Shown here: positions 16,439 to 27,300 of the stretch, piece by piece | How positions within the stretch are numbered: position 1 is the first letter of the stretch | Layout: each line of letters opens with the position of its first letter | Assembly (NCBI GenBank): GCA_016718565.1 | Contig: JADKCZ010000010.1 | Location: 62,001-126,000 of the forward strand | Length of the DNA stretch: 64,000 bases | Direction of reading: 5' to 3' | Source of the DNA: Anaeromyxobacter sp. | GTDB lineage: Bacteria; Myxococcota; Myxococcia; Myxococcales; Anaeromyxobacteraceae | Made by a program: the position numbers and the translations under genes | Notes under the pieces: generated by a model | Databases searched by the model: none | Told to the model about the DNA's origin: nothing | The model's input: only the letters and a program-made list of their open reading frames with translations

Positions 16439-19400
16439 GTGCGCCGCGCCGCCCTGATCCTCGCCGCCCTCGCGCCGGCCCTCGCGCTCGCCGCGGCCCC
16501 GGCCACCGGCTACACCTCGTGCCGCCAGCGCGCCGCTGGCCCGGCCTTCGAGCCCCTGGCGTCCCGCGCGGCCGCGCCGGCCGCCCCCGACCTCGGCGGC
16601 CGCCAGGCGGTGGCCGAGCTCGAGGCGGCCATCCGCCGCTTCGACGAGGAGGGGCGCGCCTACCGCGGCGAGGTGCAGACGCTGGTGCAGAAGCAGTTCG
16701 ACGAGCGGCGCCGCTTCCTGGCGGACCACTACGAGCTGGCCATCGGCAGCCTGGAGGTGCTCGAGCGCAGCGAGCGCGAGGCCGCCATCGCGCACTTCGA
16801 GGAGTTCCTGGCGCGCTACCCGGACGACCCGCAGTTCACGCCGGACGCCATGTTCCGGCTGGCCGAGCTCTACTACGAGAAGGCCAACGACGACTTCCGC
16901 CTGGCCACCGACGGCTTCCGCGAGGAGGCCCGCCGCGCCATGGCCGAGGGGCGCGAGCCGCCCCCCGAGCCCGTCAAGAGCTACGCGCCCTCCATCGCGC
17001 TGTACCAGCGGCTCCTGACCGGCTTCCCGGACTACCGCTTCACCCACGGCATCACCTACCTGCTGGCCTACTGCCTGGGCGAGATGGGGCAGGGCCAGGA
17101 GGCGCAGCTGGCCTACCAGGCCCTCATCGAGCGCTACCCGGACAGCGCCTTCGTGCCCGAGGCCTGGGTGCGCCTGGGCGACTGGCACTTCGACGAGGTG
17201 GCGGCCGACTCGCTGCAGAAGTCGGCGCAGGCCTTCTCCAGGATGTACGCCTTCCCGGACCACCCGCTCTACGCCCGCGCCATCTACAAGCTGGGGTGGA
17301 CCTACTACCGGATGGACCAGTACCAGGAGGCGGTGGAGTCGTTCACCCGGCTGCTCGACCACTACGTGGCCGAGGCCAGGAAGACCGGCGAGAAGCCCTC
17401 CGGCGACGTCTGGCCGGAGGCGGTGCAGTACACCGCCATCAGCTTCGCCGACGAGAAGTGGGGCGGCGTGGAGAAGGCCCGCGCCTTCTACGCGGCGGTG
17501 GGCGGCCGCAGCTACGAGGCCGAGATCTACGCCCGCCTGGGCGACGTCTACTTCGAGGAGACCAAGTACGGCCTGGCGGTCGAGGCCTACCAGCTGGTGC
17601 TGCAGCGCGACCCGCTCTCGCCCGACGCCCCGCGGGTCCAGTCCAAGATCGTGCTGGCCTGGTCGCGCGACCGGCGCTTCGACCGCGAGGCCGACGCGCG
17701 GCAGGCGCTGGTGCGGGCCTTCGCCGAGGGCACCCCCTGGTGGGAGGCCAACAAGGGCGATCCCGACCTGGTGGCGCAGGTGCGCGAGCTCTCCGAGAAG
17801 AGCCTGCTGCGGGCCGCCGCCTTCCACCACGCCCAGGCCCAGCAGTACAAGACCGAGACCAAGCTGGAGGCCGCCGTGGCCGAGTACCGCGTGGCGGCCC
17901 AGGCCTACGGCGACTACCTGGCCCGCTTCCCGCACTCCAAGCAGGCCTACGAGCTCTCCTACAACTACGCCGACTGCCTCTACAACGCGCTCGACTTCGA
18001 GAAGGCCGCCCGCACCTACGCGGCGGTGCGCGACGACCCGGCCGACTCCCGCTACCAGGCCGAGGCGGCCCTCTCGGCCGTCATCTCCTGGGAGGGCGAG
18101 GTGACGCGGCTGGAGCGCGCCGGCCTGGTGCCGGCCCGCGCCGTCCTGCTCTCCACCGACCGCGCCGCCAAGGAGGAGGTCAAGGCCGAGCCCATCCCGG
18201 ACGCCCAGCAGAGCCTGGTGCGCGAGTCGGACACCTTCCAGGCGCGCGTGCCCGGCCACGAGAAGGCCGCCACCATCGCCTACAAGGCCGGCGAGGTCTT
18301 CTACAAGCACAACGACTTCGACGAGGCGCGCTGCCGCTTCGAGGAGGTGGTGGCCCGCTACCCCGACTCCGAGGTGGCCCAGTTCTCGGCCAACCTGATC
18401 ATCGAGAGCTACCTCACCATGAAGGACTGGAAGGCGGTGGAGGAGGCCTCGGCCCGCCTGCAGACCCTGGACGTGGGCAAGAACGCCGCGCTCAACGCCA
18501 CCCTGCAGAAGTTCAAGCTGGGCGGCCGCTTCAACCGCGCCATGCAGCTGATGGAGGCGCAGCAGTACGAGGGCGCCGCCACCCTCTTCATCGCCCTGGT
18601 GCAGGAGGACCCGCGCCACGAGTTCGCCGACAAGGCCCTCTACAACGCCGCCAGCTGCTACGAGGGGGCGCGCCGCTTCGAGTCGGCGCTGCGCATGTAC
18701 GAGCGCATCAGCGTGGAGTACCCGGCCTCCACCCTGGCCGACGAGGCGCTCTTCCGGGTGGGCTTCAACGCCGAGAACACCTACGACTTCGACAAGGCGG
18801 TGGAGCGCTACCGGCTGCTGGTGGACAAGTACCAGACCTCCAAGCACCGCAAGGACGCCCTCTACAACCAGGCGCGCGCGCTGGAGAACCTGCAGCGCTA
18901 CGACGAGGCGGCCGCGGCGTTCACCCGCTACGCCAAGGCCTACCCGGACGCCGACGACGCGGCCCGCACCATGTTCCACGCGGCCATGATCTACGAGAAG
19001 ACCCAGGGCTGGCGGCAGCAGGTGACGGCGCTGCAGGACTTCGACCGCCGCTTCGGCAAGACCAAGGAGCACGAGCTCATGGTCCAGTCCAAGCTCAAGG
19101 CGGCCCTGGCCCAGCGCGAGCTGAAGGACGAGAAGGCGGCCCGCGCCGGCTACGCCGCCACGGTGGCCGAGTTCGCCAGCCGGGGCCTCAAGCCCGAGAC
19201 CTCGGTGCGCGCCGCCGCCGCCGCCGCCGAGGCCCGCTTCCGGCTGGCCGAGGTGGAGTTCGTGAAGTACGACGCCATCACGCTGCCGGCCACCACCGAC
19301 GCCAAGAAGCTGAAGCGGGCCCTGGACGCCAAGTTCGCCGAGGCCAAGCGGGTGGCCCCGCTCTACGACGAGGTGGGCAAGTACAAGCGCCCCGACTGGA

Positions 19401-19885
19401 TCCTGGCGGCCTTCTACCGCAAGGCCTTCCTGCTGGAGCGGCTGGCCCAGACCATCTACGACGCCCCCATCCCGCCCGAGTACAAGAAGGCCGGCATGGA
19501 GGAGTACCTGGCCGCCTACCAGGACGGCCTGGCGCAGTTCGCCCAGCCCTACGAGGACCAGGCGGTGGCGGTCTACGTGCAGGCCATCGAGGCCGCCCGC
19601 AAGCTCCACGTCAAGAACGAGTGGACCAAGAAGATCGGCGAGTCGCTGGCCCGCTTCCGCCCGCGCGAGTACCCGGTGCTCAAGGAGGCCAAGGCCCGCA
19701 TGGTCACCGAGGACCTCTCGCCGGTGGCCTTCGCCGACACCGTGGACGGGCCGACCCGCCGCACGCCGCCGCCCCCGCAGGCCGAGGCCCCGTCCGAGGA
19801 GGCCCCGGCCGCCCCGCCGCCCGGGGCCGCCGCCCCGCCGGCGCCGCCGGCCGCCACCAAGCTCGGCGGAGGGACGGACAAGTGA
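16439..19885 (+). CDS. GltD/AgmU-like periplasmic TPR protein
   Basis: 1148 residues, GTG start 2 bases after the previous stop, signal peptide MRRAALILAALAPALALAAA. Almost the whole protein is TPR-like repeats (AIAHFEEFLARYPDDPQF, DEARCRFEEVVARYPDSEV, YDEAAAAFTRYAKAYPDAD), with a Pro/Ala-rich tail. M. xanthus GltD (AgmU) is a periplasmic TPR protein of about 1200 residues encoded directly before the TPR lipoprotein GltE (AglT); length, domains and order match here. It likely links inner-membrane motors to outer-membrane partners. The identity is inferred, not proved. Confidence 0.75.
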   Translation: MRRAALILAALAPALALAAAPATGYTSCRQRAAGPAFEPLASRAAAPAAPDLGGRQAVAELEAAIRRFDEEGRAYRGEVQTLVQKQFDERRRFLADHYELAIGSLEVLERSEREAAIAHFEEFLARYPDDPQFTPDAMFRLAELYYEKANDDFRLATDGFREEARRAMAEGREPPPEPVKSYAPSIALYQRLLTGFPDYRFTHGITYLLAYCLGEMGQGQEAQLAYQALIERYPDSAFVPEAWVRLGDWHFDEVAADSLQKSAQAFSRMYAFPDHPLYARAIYKLGWTYYRMDQYQEAVESFTRLLDHYVAEARKTGEKPSGDVWPEAVQYTAISFADEKWGGVEKARAFYAAVGGRSYEAEIYARLGDVYFEETKYGLAVEAYQLVLQRDPLSPDAPRVQSKIVLAWSRDRRFDREADARQALVRAFAEGTPWWEANKGDPDLVAQVRELSEKSLLRAAAFHHAQAQQYKTETKLEAAVAEYRVAAQAYGDYLARFPHSKQAYELSYNYADCLYNALDFEKAARTYAAVRDDPADSRYQAEAALSAVISWEGEVTRLERAGLVPARAVLLSTDRAAKEEVKAEPIPDAQQSLVRESDTFQARVPGHEKAATIAYKAGEVFYKHNDFDEARCRFEEVVARYPDSEVAQFSANLIIESYLTMKDWKAVEEASARLQTLDVGKNAALNATLQKFKLGGRFNRAMQLMEAQQYEGAATLFIALVQEDPRHEFADKALYNAASCYEGARRFESALRMYERISVEYPASTLADEALFRVGFNAENTYDFDKAVERYRLLVDKYQTSKHRKDALYNQARALENLQRYDEAAAAFTRYAKAYPDADDAARTMFHAAMIYEKTQGWRQQVTALQDFDRRFGKTKEHELMVQSKLKAALAQRELKDEKAARAGYAATVAEFASRGLKPETSVRAAAAAAEARFRLAEVEFVKYDAITLPATTDAKKLKRALDAKFAEAKRVAPLYDEVGKYKRPDWILAAFYRKAFLLERLAQTIYDAPIPPEYKKAGMEEYLAAYQDGLAQFAQPYEDQAVAVYVQAIEAARKLHVKNEWTKKIGESLARFRPREYPVLKEAKARMVTEDLSPVAFADTVDGPTRRTPPPPQAEAPSEEAPAAPPPGAAAPPAPPAATKLGGGTDK

Positions 19886-21534
19886 CCCCTCGCGCCACCA
19901 CCCCCGCCACCCTGCTCGCGGCGCTGGTCCTCCCGGCGCTGCTGGCCGGCTGCGCCGCGGCGCAGAAGCCCGCCACCTCCGCCGCCGCCCCCGCCCCGGA
20001 CACCACCCCGCAGGCCAGCGCGGTCGAGGTCCCGGCCGGCGACGCCGCCGCGCCCGACGCCGCCCCGGCGGCCCGCGCCAAGGCCACCCCCGAGGCCGCC
20101 GGGCGGGCCCGCCTGCGCTTCGAGGAGGGCGTCCGCCTCCAGGCCGCCGGCAACCTGGGCGCCGCGGTGGCCGCCTTCGAGGACGCCGCCGCTTCCGACC
20201 CGGACCTGGCCTGGGCCTCCTTCGACGCCGGGCTGCTGCGGGAGCGGCAGGGCGACGACGCCGGCGCCATCCGGGCCTACGAGCGGGCCCTGGAGGCGAG
20301 GCCCGACCTCTCGCAGGCGGCCCAGAACCTGGTGCGGGTGTGGCTGCGGCAGGGGCGGCGCGACGAGGCGGAGCGCGAGCTGCGGGCCCGCCTGGCGGTG
20401 GCCGACGGCGTGGCGCTGCGCGTCGGCCTGGCCGAGGTGCTGCTGGCGGCCGGCTCGCTCGACGCGGCCGAGGCCGAGTGCCGCGCCGCCCTCAAGGCCG
20501 ACGAGAAGAACGTGCCCGCCATGGTGGTGCTGGCCACCACCTACTCGCAGAAGAAGCGCTACGAGCTGGCCCGCATGGTGCTCGAGAACGCGCGGCAGGT
20601 GGACGCCGGCGACCCGGCCGTCTGGAACCGGCTGGGCTTCGTGGAGCTGGCCCTCGGCAACCGGGTGCAGTCCATCGAGCACTTCAAGACCGCCGCCGCC
20701 CTGCGCCCCGACTACCCGGAGGCCCACGCCAACTACGGCGCCATGCTGGCCGACGCCGACGACTTCGCCGGCGCGGCCCAGGAGCTGGAGGTGGCGGTGA
20801 GGTACGCGCCGCGCGCCGCCGGCGCCTGGCTGGTGCTGGGCAACGCCTACCGCGGCCTGCTGCAGTTCGAGAAGTCCGAGCAGGCCTACCGCAAGGCCCT
20901 GGAGCTGGACCCGGCGCTCAACGACGCCACCTTCAACCTGGCCATCCTGCACCTGGACGTGGAGAAGCCCGGCCTGCCCACGCTGGCGCGGCTGGAGGCC
21001 GGCCTGGCCTGGTTCGACACCTTCGAGAAGCAGGGCGGCGTCGAGCCCCGCGTGGCCGGCTACCGCAAGGACGCGGCGCGCGAGATCGACCGGGAGAAGA
21101 AGCGGCTGGCCCGCGAGGAGAAGGACCGCGTCCGCAAGGAGGCCGAGGCCAGGCGCAAGGTGGAGGAGGAGCAGCGCCTGGCGGCCGAGGCCCGGGCGGC
21201 CGCCGAGGCCACGCTGGCCGCCGAGGCGGCCGCGGCCCAGGCGGCGGCCGACGCCGCGGCGGCGCAGGCGGCCGCCAAGGCCGCGGCCGCGCCGCCCGCG
21301 TCCCCCGGGGACGCCGGCACGCCGCCGGCGACGCCCCCCGCGGCGGCGCCTGCCGCACCGGAGCCGGCCGCGCCTGCCGCACAGGAGCCGGCCGCGCCCG
21401 AGCCCACACCTGCACCACCCGCCGGCGAGGTGGCTCCGCCGGCGCCCGCGGGCGTGGGGACCACGCCTCCCGCCGACCCGACGCCGCCGGGGCCGTCCAC
21501 CGGCAAGCTGGGTGAGGAAAGGGGTGACAAATGA
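19882..21534 (+). CDS. GltE/AglT-like TPR lipoprotein
   Basis: 550 residues, GTG start in a GTGA overlap with the preceding gene. Lipoprotein signal with lipobox LLAGC (Cys24). Residues about 75-360 contain around eight TPR units (GLLRERQGDDAGAIRAYERAL, GFVELALGNRVQSIEHFKTA, LGNAYRGLLQFEKSEQAYRKAL). Then comes a charged helix (REKKRLAREEKDRVRKEAEA) and a long Ala/Pro tail that could span the periplasm. M. xanthus AglT/GltE is a TPR lipoprotein required for gliding and stabilises outer-membrane Glt proteins. Next start overlaps by ATGA. Confidence 0.75.
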   Translation: MTPRATTPATLLAALVLPALLAGCAAAQKPATSAAAPAPDTTPQASAVEVPAGDAAAPDAAPAARAKATPEAAGRARLRFEEGVRLQAAGNLGAAVAAFEDAAASDPDLAWASFDAGLLRERQGDDAGAIRAYERALEARPDLSQAAQNLVRVWLRQGRRDEAERELRARLAVADGVALRVGLAEVLLAAGSLDAAEAECRAALKADEKNVPAMVVLATTYSQKKRYELARMVLENARQVDAGDPAVWNRLGFVELALGNRVQSIEHFKTAAALRPDYPEAHANYGAMLADADDFAGAAQELEVAVRYAPRAAGAWLVLGNAYRGLLQFEKSEQAYRKALELDPALNDATFNLAILHLDVEKPGLPTLARLEAGLAWFDTFEKQGGVEPRVAGYRKDAAREIDREKKRLAREEKDRVRKEAEARRKVEEEQRLAAEARAAAEATLAAEAAAAQAAADAAAAQAAAKAAAAPPASPGDAGTPPATPPAAAPAAPEPAAPAAQEPAAPEPTPAPPAGEVAPPAPAGVGTTPPADPTPPGPSTGKLGEERGDK

Positions 21535-21806
21535 GGATGCTGCGCTTCCTTGTCGCCGTCTCGACCGCCGTGCTAACGATCGCACTGGCCTCCCCGGCGC
21601 TGGCCCAGGCCCCGCCGGACGCCAGGACCAAGAAGGCAGCGCCCCGCAAGATCCTCCGGCTGGAGGAGATGAAGGTCGAGGGGCGGATCCAGAAGCCCCA
21701 GGCGATGTTCCTCATGCCCCGGGCCAACCTCAACTACGGGGAGCTCGACCGATCCGAGCCGTTCCTCCCCAAGGTGATCCAGGCAGTCCAGAAGGCCCCG
21801 TTCTAG
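21531..21806 (+). CDS. Small periplasmic protein, GltF-position
   Basis: 91 residues, ATG overlapping the previous stop (ATGA). Signal peptide ends near SPALAQA, leaving about 66 mature residues with a basic start and the segment MKVEGRIQKPQAMFLMPRANLNY. By order it sits where gltF lies between gltE and gltG in M. xanthus; I have not verified similarity, so no symbol is given. Probable role: small adaptor in the periplasmic complex. Confidence 0.7.
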   Translation: MRMLRFLVAVSTAVLTIALASPALAQAPPDARTKKAAPRKILRLEEMKVEGRIQKPQAMFLMPRANLNYGELDRSEPFLPKVIQAVQKAPF

Positions 21807-21840
21807 CCCTTCGGATGCAGCGAAGGAGCAGGTGAGAGCG

Positions 21841-23196
21841 ATGGCGGCTCAGCAGCACAAGGTGCTCAGGATCGGCGTGATCCAGGGCGGCAAGATCGTC
21901 GAGGAGCGCATCATCCCTGCGCGCCAGTCGATCACGCTCGGCACCTCGGCGAAGAACACCATCGTGGTCCCGCAGTCGAACCTGCCGGCCTCGGTGACGG
22001 TCTTCGCCTGGCAGGGCGACCGGTACCACCTGTGGTTCGAGCAGGGCATGGACGGCCGCATCCAGGGGCCGCAGGGCGCCGCCGACTTCGGGGCGCTGGT
22101 GTCCCAGGGGCTGGCCAAGAAGGAGGGGCGCGGCCACTCGGTGCCGGTCGGCGAGGACCAGCGCGGCAACGTGGTCATCGGCGAGGTGAAGCTGCTCTGG
22201 CAGTTCGTCACGCCGCCGCCCGAGGCGCCCAGGCCGGTGCTGCCCCGGGAGGCCAAGGGCAACCACTTCAAGAGCATGGATCGGCTCTTCGTCACGCTGC
22301 TGGCCCTCTCCTTCCTGGTGCACGGCGGCGCCTACGTGGCCCTGGCCAACACCGAGCTGCCGCCCGAGGTGACCCTGGAGGAGATCCCGGACCGCTACGC
22401 CAAGCTGCTCATCCCGGACCGCCTCCCGGCCCCGCCGGTGGAGGCCAAGGAGGAGGCCAAGGCGGGCTCCGAGGAGAAGAAGCCGGACGAGGGCGAGGCC
22501 AAGAAGGGCGAGCCCAAGAAGGGCGACAAGACCGCCGAGACGGCCGAGCAGGCGGCGGCCCGCAAGGCGGCCCGCGCCGCGGCGGTGGCCAAGGCCGTCT
22601 CCTCCAAGGGCATGCTCAAGGTGCTGGGCGCCCTCGGCCCTGGCACCGGCAGCGGCGCGGTGGCCGACGTCTTCGGCGCCGGCGGCGGCATGACCGACGT
22701 GGCCACGGCCCTCTCCGGCGCGGGCGGCGTGGCCGTGGCCACCGACCCGGCCGCCGGCGGCGGGCGGAAGGGCGGCGGCCAGGGCGGCGCGGCCTCCATC
22801 GGCGACCTGGCCACCAGCGGCGGCGGCGCGGTGGGCTACGGCGCCAAGAGCGAGGTGCGGGTCTCCGGCTCGGTGGCCGCCGAGGAGGCCGAGGTGGACT
22901 CGGCCGACATCGACCAGGCCAAGCTGGCGGCCTTCGTGCGGGCGCGCATGGGGCTCATCAAGGCCTGCTACGAGAACGCCCTGAAGCGGAACCCCTCCCT
23001 CAAGGGCAAGATCAGCATCCGCTTCACCATCCTGGAGACCGGCGGCCTGGCCGACATCCAGGCCGCGCTCAACAGCCTCGGCTCGCCCGAGGTGGCCTCG
23101 TGCATCATGAACACCATGCGCACCTGGCGCACCCAGTTCCGGCCCTCCGGCCCGGTGACGGTGGAGTACCCCTTCGTCTTCGCCCCGGTGAACTGA
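21841..23196 (+). CDS. GltG/PglI-like FHA-TM-TonB protein (AgmX/PglI C-terminal domain)
   Basis: 451 residues. I take the ATG at 21841 (AAGGAG upstream); a GTG at 21832 is an alternative. Residues about 5-120 form an FHA-like cytoplasmic domain (SITLGTSAKNTIVVPQSNLP). One membrane segment lies near 150-170 (LFVTLLALSFLVHGGAYVAL), then a Lys/Glu-rich and Gly-rich periplasmic linker, and a C-terminal TonB-like domain from about 355 (LIKACYENALKRNPSLKGKI, SCIMNTMRTWRTQF). This is the layout of GltG and GltJ, which span the envelope and move with the AglRQS motor in M. xanthus. No AglRQS genes are in this window. Confidence 0.85.
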   Translation: MAAQQHKVLRIGVIQGGKIVEERIIPARQSITLGTSAKNTIVVPQSNLPASVTVFAWQGDRYHLWFEQGMDGRIQGPQGAADFGALVSQGLAKKEGRGHSVPVGEDQRGNVVIGEVKLLWQFVTPPPEAPRPVLPREAKGNHFKSMDRLFVTLLALSFLVHGGAYVALANTELPPEVTLEEIPDRYAKLLIPDRLPAPPVEAKEEAKAGSEEKKPDEGEAKKGEPKKGDKTAETAEQAAARKAARAAAVAKAVSSKGMLKVLGALGPGTGSGAVADVFGAGGGMTDVATALSGAGGVAVATDPAAGGGRKGGGQGGAASIGDLATSGGGAVGYGAKSEVRVSGSVAAEEAEVDSADIDQAKLAAFVRARMGLIKACYENALKRNPSLKGKISIRFTILETGGLADIQAALNSLGSPEVASCIMNTMRTWRTQFRPSGPVTVEYPFVFAPVN

Positions 23197-23197
23197 C

Positions 23198-24166
23198 GTG
23201 AAGGCCGTCCGGCTCGGCGAGCTCCAGGAGCTGATCCAGGGACCGGTCTTCTCGGCCTGGTGGACCGACTACGCCAGGGCGGTGTCCGCGTGGGAGGGGC
23301 TGTCGGCGCGCCGGCAGGAGCTCCTGTCGCAGGCCGAGCTGATGGAGCTCCGGTCCGAGCTGGCCCAGCGCACCGCCATGGACGCCTTCTCCGACGGCGG
23401 CAGCGCCGAGGAGGCGGCCGCGCGGCTGGGCACCGAGGCGCAGGTGCTGGAGAACCGCGCCCTGGCGCTGGTGGGCCACTTCGAGGAGCAGCGCAACCGG
23501 ACCAGCGAGGCCTGGTACCGGCTGGGCGGGGTGGAGCGGGCGCTGGAGGAGACCAGCGACGCCGCCGCCCGCAAGCCGCTGGAGCGCCAGCTCCCGGCCC
23601 TGCAGCAGGAGTACGGCGTCGAGGTGCAGCGGCGCGACCGGGTCTGGGCCGAGGTGGAGGAGACCTGGGCCCGCAGCCTGGAGCGCTCGCTCCTCTCCAG
23701 CGAGCACGCCGCCAGGGCGCGCCGCATCCGCAAGGACGCCGAGCGGCTCTTCAAGGAGGCCGAGGAGCGCCGCCAGCGGGCCCAGCAGCTGCGCGCCGAC
23801 GCCGACGCCGCGGCCCGGGACGAGGCGGGGGCCGGGCAGCGCTGCGCCCAGCTGCTCGACCGGGCCTCCCGCGAGCTGGGCTGCGTGCACGGTGACCGCT
23901 TCCTCTACTGGCGCCGGCTCGACGACAAGCGGGCGGCCTTCGCCGTGCCGCTGGCCTCCGACGCCGAGGGCCACAACCTCCCGCTGGCGCCGCTGGCCAT
24001 CCACGCGGTCGGGCCGCTGCGCGGGGTGGCCTACCTGGAGCCGGCGCACGAGGGCCCCGAGACCTCGGCGGAGGAGGGGGAGCGCCGCTTCCAGGAGTTC
24101 CTGCTGGGCCCGCGCGGCGACGGCGGGCGCCCACCCGGCCACGGCGACGGTCCAGGGCAGGCATGA
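23198..24166 (+). CDS. Coiled-coil protein at the end of the Glt-like operon
   Basis: 322 residues, GTG one base after the preceding stop. No signal peptide. Residues about 20-240 are predicted coiled coil with heptads rich in Glu, Arg and Leu (LEETSDAAARKPLERQLPAL, RRIRKDAERLFKEAEERRQR). The last 80 residues look globular (DRFLYWRRLDDKRAAFAVPLA). Probably cytoplasmic, so it could bind the FHA domain of the upstream protein or MglA; that is only inference from position. No family recognised. Confidence 0.7.
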   Translation: MKAVRLGELQELIQGPVFSAWWTDYARAVSAWEGLSARRQELLSQAELMELRSELAQRTAMDAFSDGGSAEEAAARLGTEAQVLENRALALVGHFEEQRNRTSEAWYRLGGVERALEETSDAAARKPLERQLPALQQEYGVEVQRRDRVWAEVEETWARSLERSLLSSEHAARARRIRKDAERLFKEAEERRQRAQQLRADADAAARDEAGAGQRCAQLLDRASRELGCVHGDRFLYWRRLDDKRAAFAVPLASDAEGHNLPLAPLAIHAVGPLRGVAYLEPAHEGPETSAEEGERRFQEFLLGPRGDGGRPPGHGDGPGQA

Positions 24167-24334
24167 GCCCGGGCCGGCGCGCTCCCCGCCGGCGCCGCCG
24201 CGCGCCATCCGCCGCGCCCGCCCTCGGGCCGCCGCGCCGCCACTCCCCACGGCCAGGCGCCAGCGCGCCGGCCCAGCCGCGCCCCCCGAGCCGACGCCGC
24301 ACCGCGCCGGCCACGAGGCGCTAGGGTCCCCACC

Positions 24335-27300
24335 ATGACCGAGCTCCTCCTGGCCCTCGCCCTCGGCGCGGGCGCGCTCTCCAACTTCCCGGCCGACGCC
24401 GGCGGCGCCATCACCCACCCGGCCGTGGGCGTCCTGCTGGACGGCGCGCCGGTGGTGGTGGTGGTGGCCGGGGAGCAGCTGACCGCCTTCCGCTTCGACG
24501 GCACGCCGCCGGCCGGCCTGCCGCTCTCCCTGGGCGGCGGCGAGGTGGCGGTGGGGGCCCCGGCGGCGGCCGACATGGACGGGGATCGCCGGCCGGAGGT
24601 GGCCGTGGTGACCGCCTCGGGCAAGGTGGTGCTCTGGAGCGCGGGGGGCCGGACCGCCGGCTGGCCGGTGGCGCTGGGCGCCCGGGCCAAGGCCGGCGCG
24701 GCCTTCGCCGACGTCGACGGCGACGGCAAGCCGGAGCTGGTGGTGGGCGACGACCGCGGCCGGCTGCACGCGCTGGAGCGCAGCGGCGCCGAGGCCCACG
24801 GCTTCCCGGTGCAGCTGGGCCGGGCCGCCGTGACGGCCAGCCCGGCCAGCGCCGTCTTCGCCGGCGGCCTGTCGCTGGCGGTCGGCTGCGAGGACGGCAA
24901 GGTCCACGTGGTGAACGGGGCGGGCCGGCCCCGCCCCGGGTTCCCCCTCTCCACCGCCTTCGCGGTGACCGGCGCGCCGGCCTTCGCGGACCTGGACGAC
25001 GACGGCGCGCTGGACCTGGTGGTGGCCAGCCAGGACTTCAAGCTCCACGCCGTGAGCGCCGCCGGCGCGCCGCTGCCCGGCTTCCCGGTGGCGGCCGGCT
25101 ACCGGCTCTACGAGGGGCCGGCCCTGGCCGACCTCGACGGCGACCACCACCTGGACGTGGTCTTCGCCTCGGCCGATGGGCAGCTCCACGCGGTGGATCG
25201 GCTCGGCAAGCCGCTGGCGGGCTTCCCGGTCAAGGCCGGGGGGCGCACCTTCGGCGGCCCGGCGGTGGGCGACCTCGATCGCGACGGGCGCCTCGACGTG
25301 GTGGTGGCCTGCTCCGACGGCAGCGTGGCGGCGGTGAACGCCGCCGGCCGGGCGCTGCCCGGCTTCCCCGGCTCGCTGGGCGAGCCCGAGGTGACCGCCT
25401 CGCCGCTGCTGCTCGACCTGGCCGGCGACGGCTCGCTCTCCGTCTTCGTGGGCACGCCCTCCGGGCAGCTGCACGCGCTGCGCGCGGCGCGGGTGGCCTC
25501 CCCGGTGGCCGGGCCGGCCGCGGCGCCCTGGCCGGGCCCGGGCCGCGACGCCGCGCGGGCCGGCCGCTTCGGCCCCAACCCGCCCACCTACAAGGACCTG
25601 TCGGTCGCGCCGCCGGCGCCGCGCCGCTCCGACGCCCTGGTCGCCAGCTGGCGCGGCGTCTGGCTCGACGCCGCCCCCGGCGCCGGCGCGCCCGCCCCCA
25701 GGCTGAGCTGGCTGCGCGACGGCCAGGTGGTGGCGGCGCTGGACGGCAAGCGCGAGGTCCCGGCCGGCACCCTGCGGCGCGGCGAGCGCTGGCGCTTCGA
25801 GGCGTCGTCGCCGCCCGGCGCCGGCGAGGGGCTGACCGCCGCCAGCCCGGAGGTGGTGGTGCAGGACACCGCGCCCACCACGCCCGAGCTCCGGATGGAG
25901 CCGGCCGTGCCGGTCCGCGGCACGCCGGTGCGGGCGGTGCTGGTGAAGGCCTCCACCGACCTCGACGGCGACGCCCTGCGCTACGCCTACGACTGGCTGC
26001 TCGACGGGCTGGAGACCGGGGTGACCGGCGAGACCTTCCCCGGCGACCGGCTGCGCAGCGGCCTGCTCCTGACCGCCCGGGTGGTGGCCAGCGACGGCAC
26101 CCTGGCGGCGCCCGCCGCCAGCGCCGACGGCCGGGTCGCCAACACCGCGCCGGGCGCGCCGGAGGTGGCCCTCGAGCCGGCCCAGCCGCGCGTCACCGAC
26201 GCCGTCACGGTGCAGCTGGTGCGGCCGGCGGTGGACCCCGACGGCGACCAGCTGGCCTACCGGCAGCGCTGGCTGGTGGACGGCAAGCCGCTGGCGCTGC
26301 CGGCCTCGGCCACCGAGGCGCCGGCCGGCCTGGTGCGCAAGCACCGGCGCCTGCAGGTGGAGGTGCGGGCCTTCGACGGCGCCGCCGAGGGGCCGGCCGC
26401 GCTGGCCGAGGTCCTGGTGCTGGACACCGCGCCGGCGGCGCCGCGCGTCGAGATCCGCCCGGCCCGGCCGCGCCGGGGCGAGCCGCTGCGGGCCACGCTG
26501 GTGGCGCCCGCCGAGGACGCCGACGGCGACGCCCTGACCCACGCCTTCACCTGGACCAAGAACGGCGCGCCGCTGGTGGTGCCGGGCGACGGCCGCGAGG
26601 TGGCCGGCGCCGAGGTGGCCCGCGGCGACCGGTTCGAGGTCTCGGTCCGCGCCTCCGACGGCGAGCAGACCGGCCCGGCCGGCAGCGCGCTGGTCACGGT
26701 GGTGAACACGCCGCCCGAGCCGCCGCGGGTGGCCATCGAGCCGCGCCACCCGCGCGGCGGCGAGCCCCTCCGGCTGGTGGTGGTGCAGCCGGCGCGCGAC
26801 GCCGACGGCGACGCCGTCAAGCTCAGCCTGGGGTGGACCCGCGAGGGCAAGACCACCGGGACCTCGGCGGAGGTCCTGGCGCCGGCCGGCTTCCGCAAGC
26901 ACGAGCGGGTCCGCCTCATCGTCACGCCCGGCGACGGGCAGGAGGCCGGGGTGCCCGCCACCGACGAGGTGGTGGTGGAGAACGCGCCGCCCGGCGCGCC
27001 GGTGGTGGCCTTCGAGCAGGCCCGGCCGGTGGTGACCGCGCCGCTGACGGTGCTGGTGAAGACCCCGGCCGCCGACCCCGACGGCGACGCGGTGCGCTAC
27101 CGCTACCGCTGGCGGCGCAACGGCGCCCTGGTCCAGCTCCTCGGCAAGGACGCCGCCCAGGACCCGGAGTGGACCGAGGCCAACCAGGCGCCCGCCGCCC
27201 TGCTGACCAAGGGCGATCGCTGGGAGGTGGAGGTGCAGGCCTTCGACGGCGAGGTCCACGGCCCGGCCGGCAGCGCCGCGGTGACGGTGGCCAACAGCCC

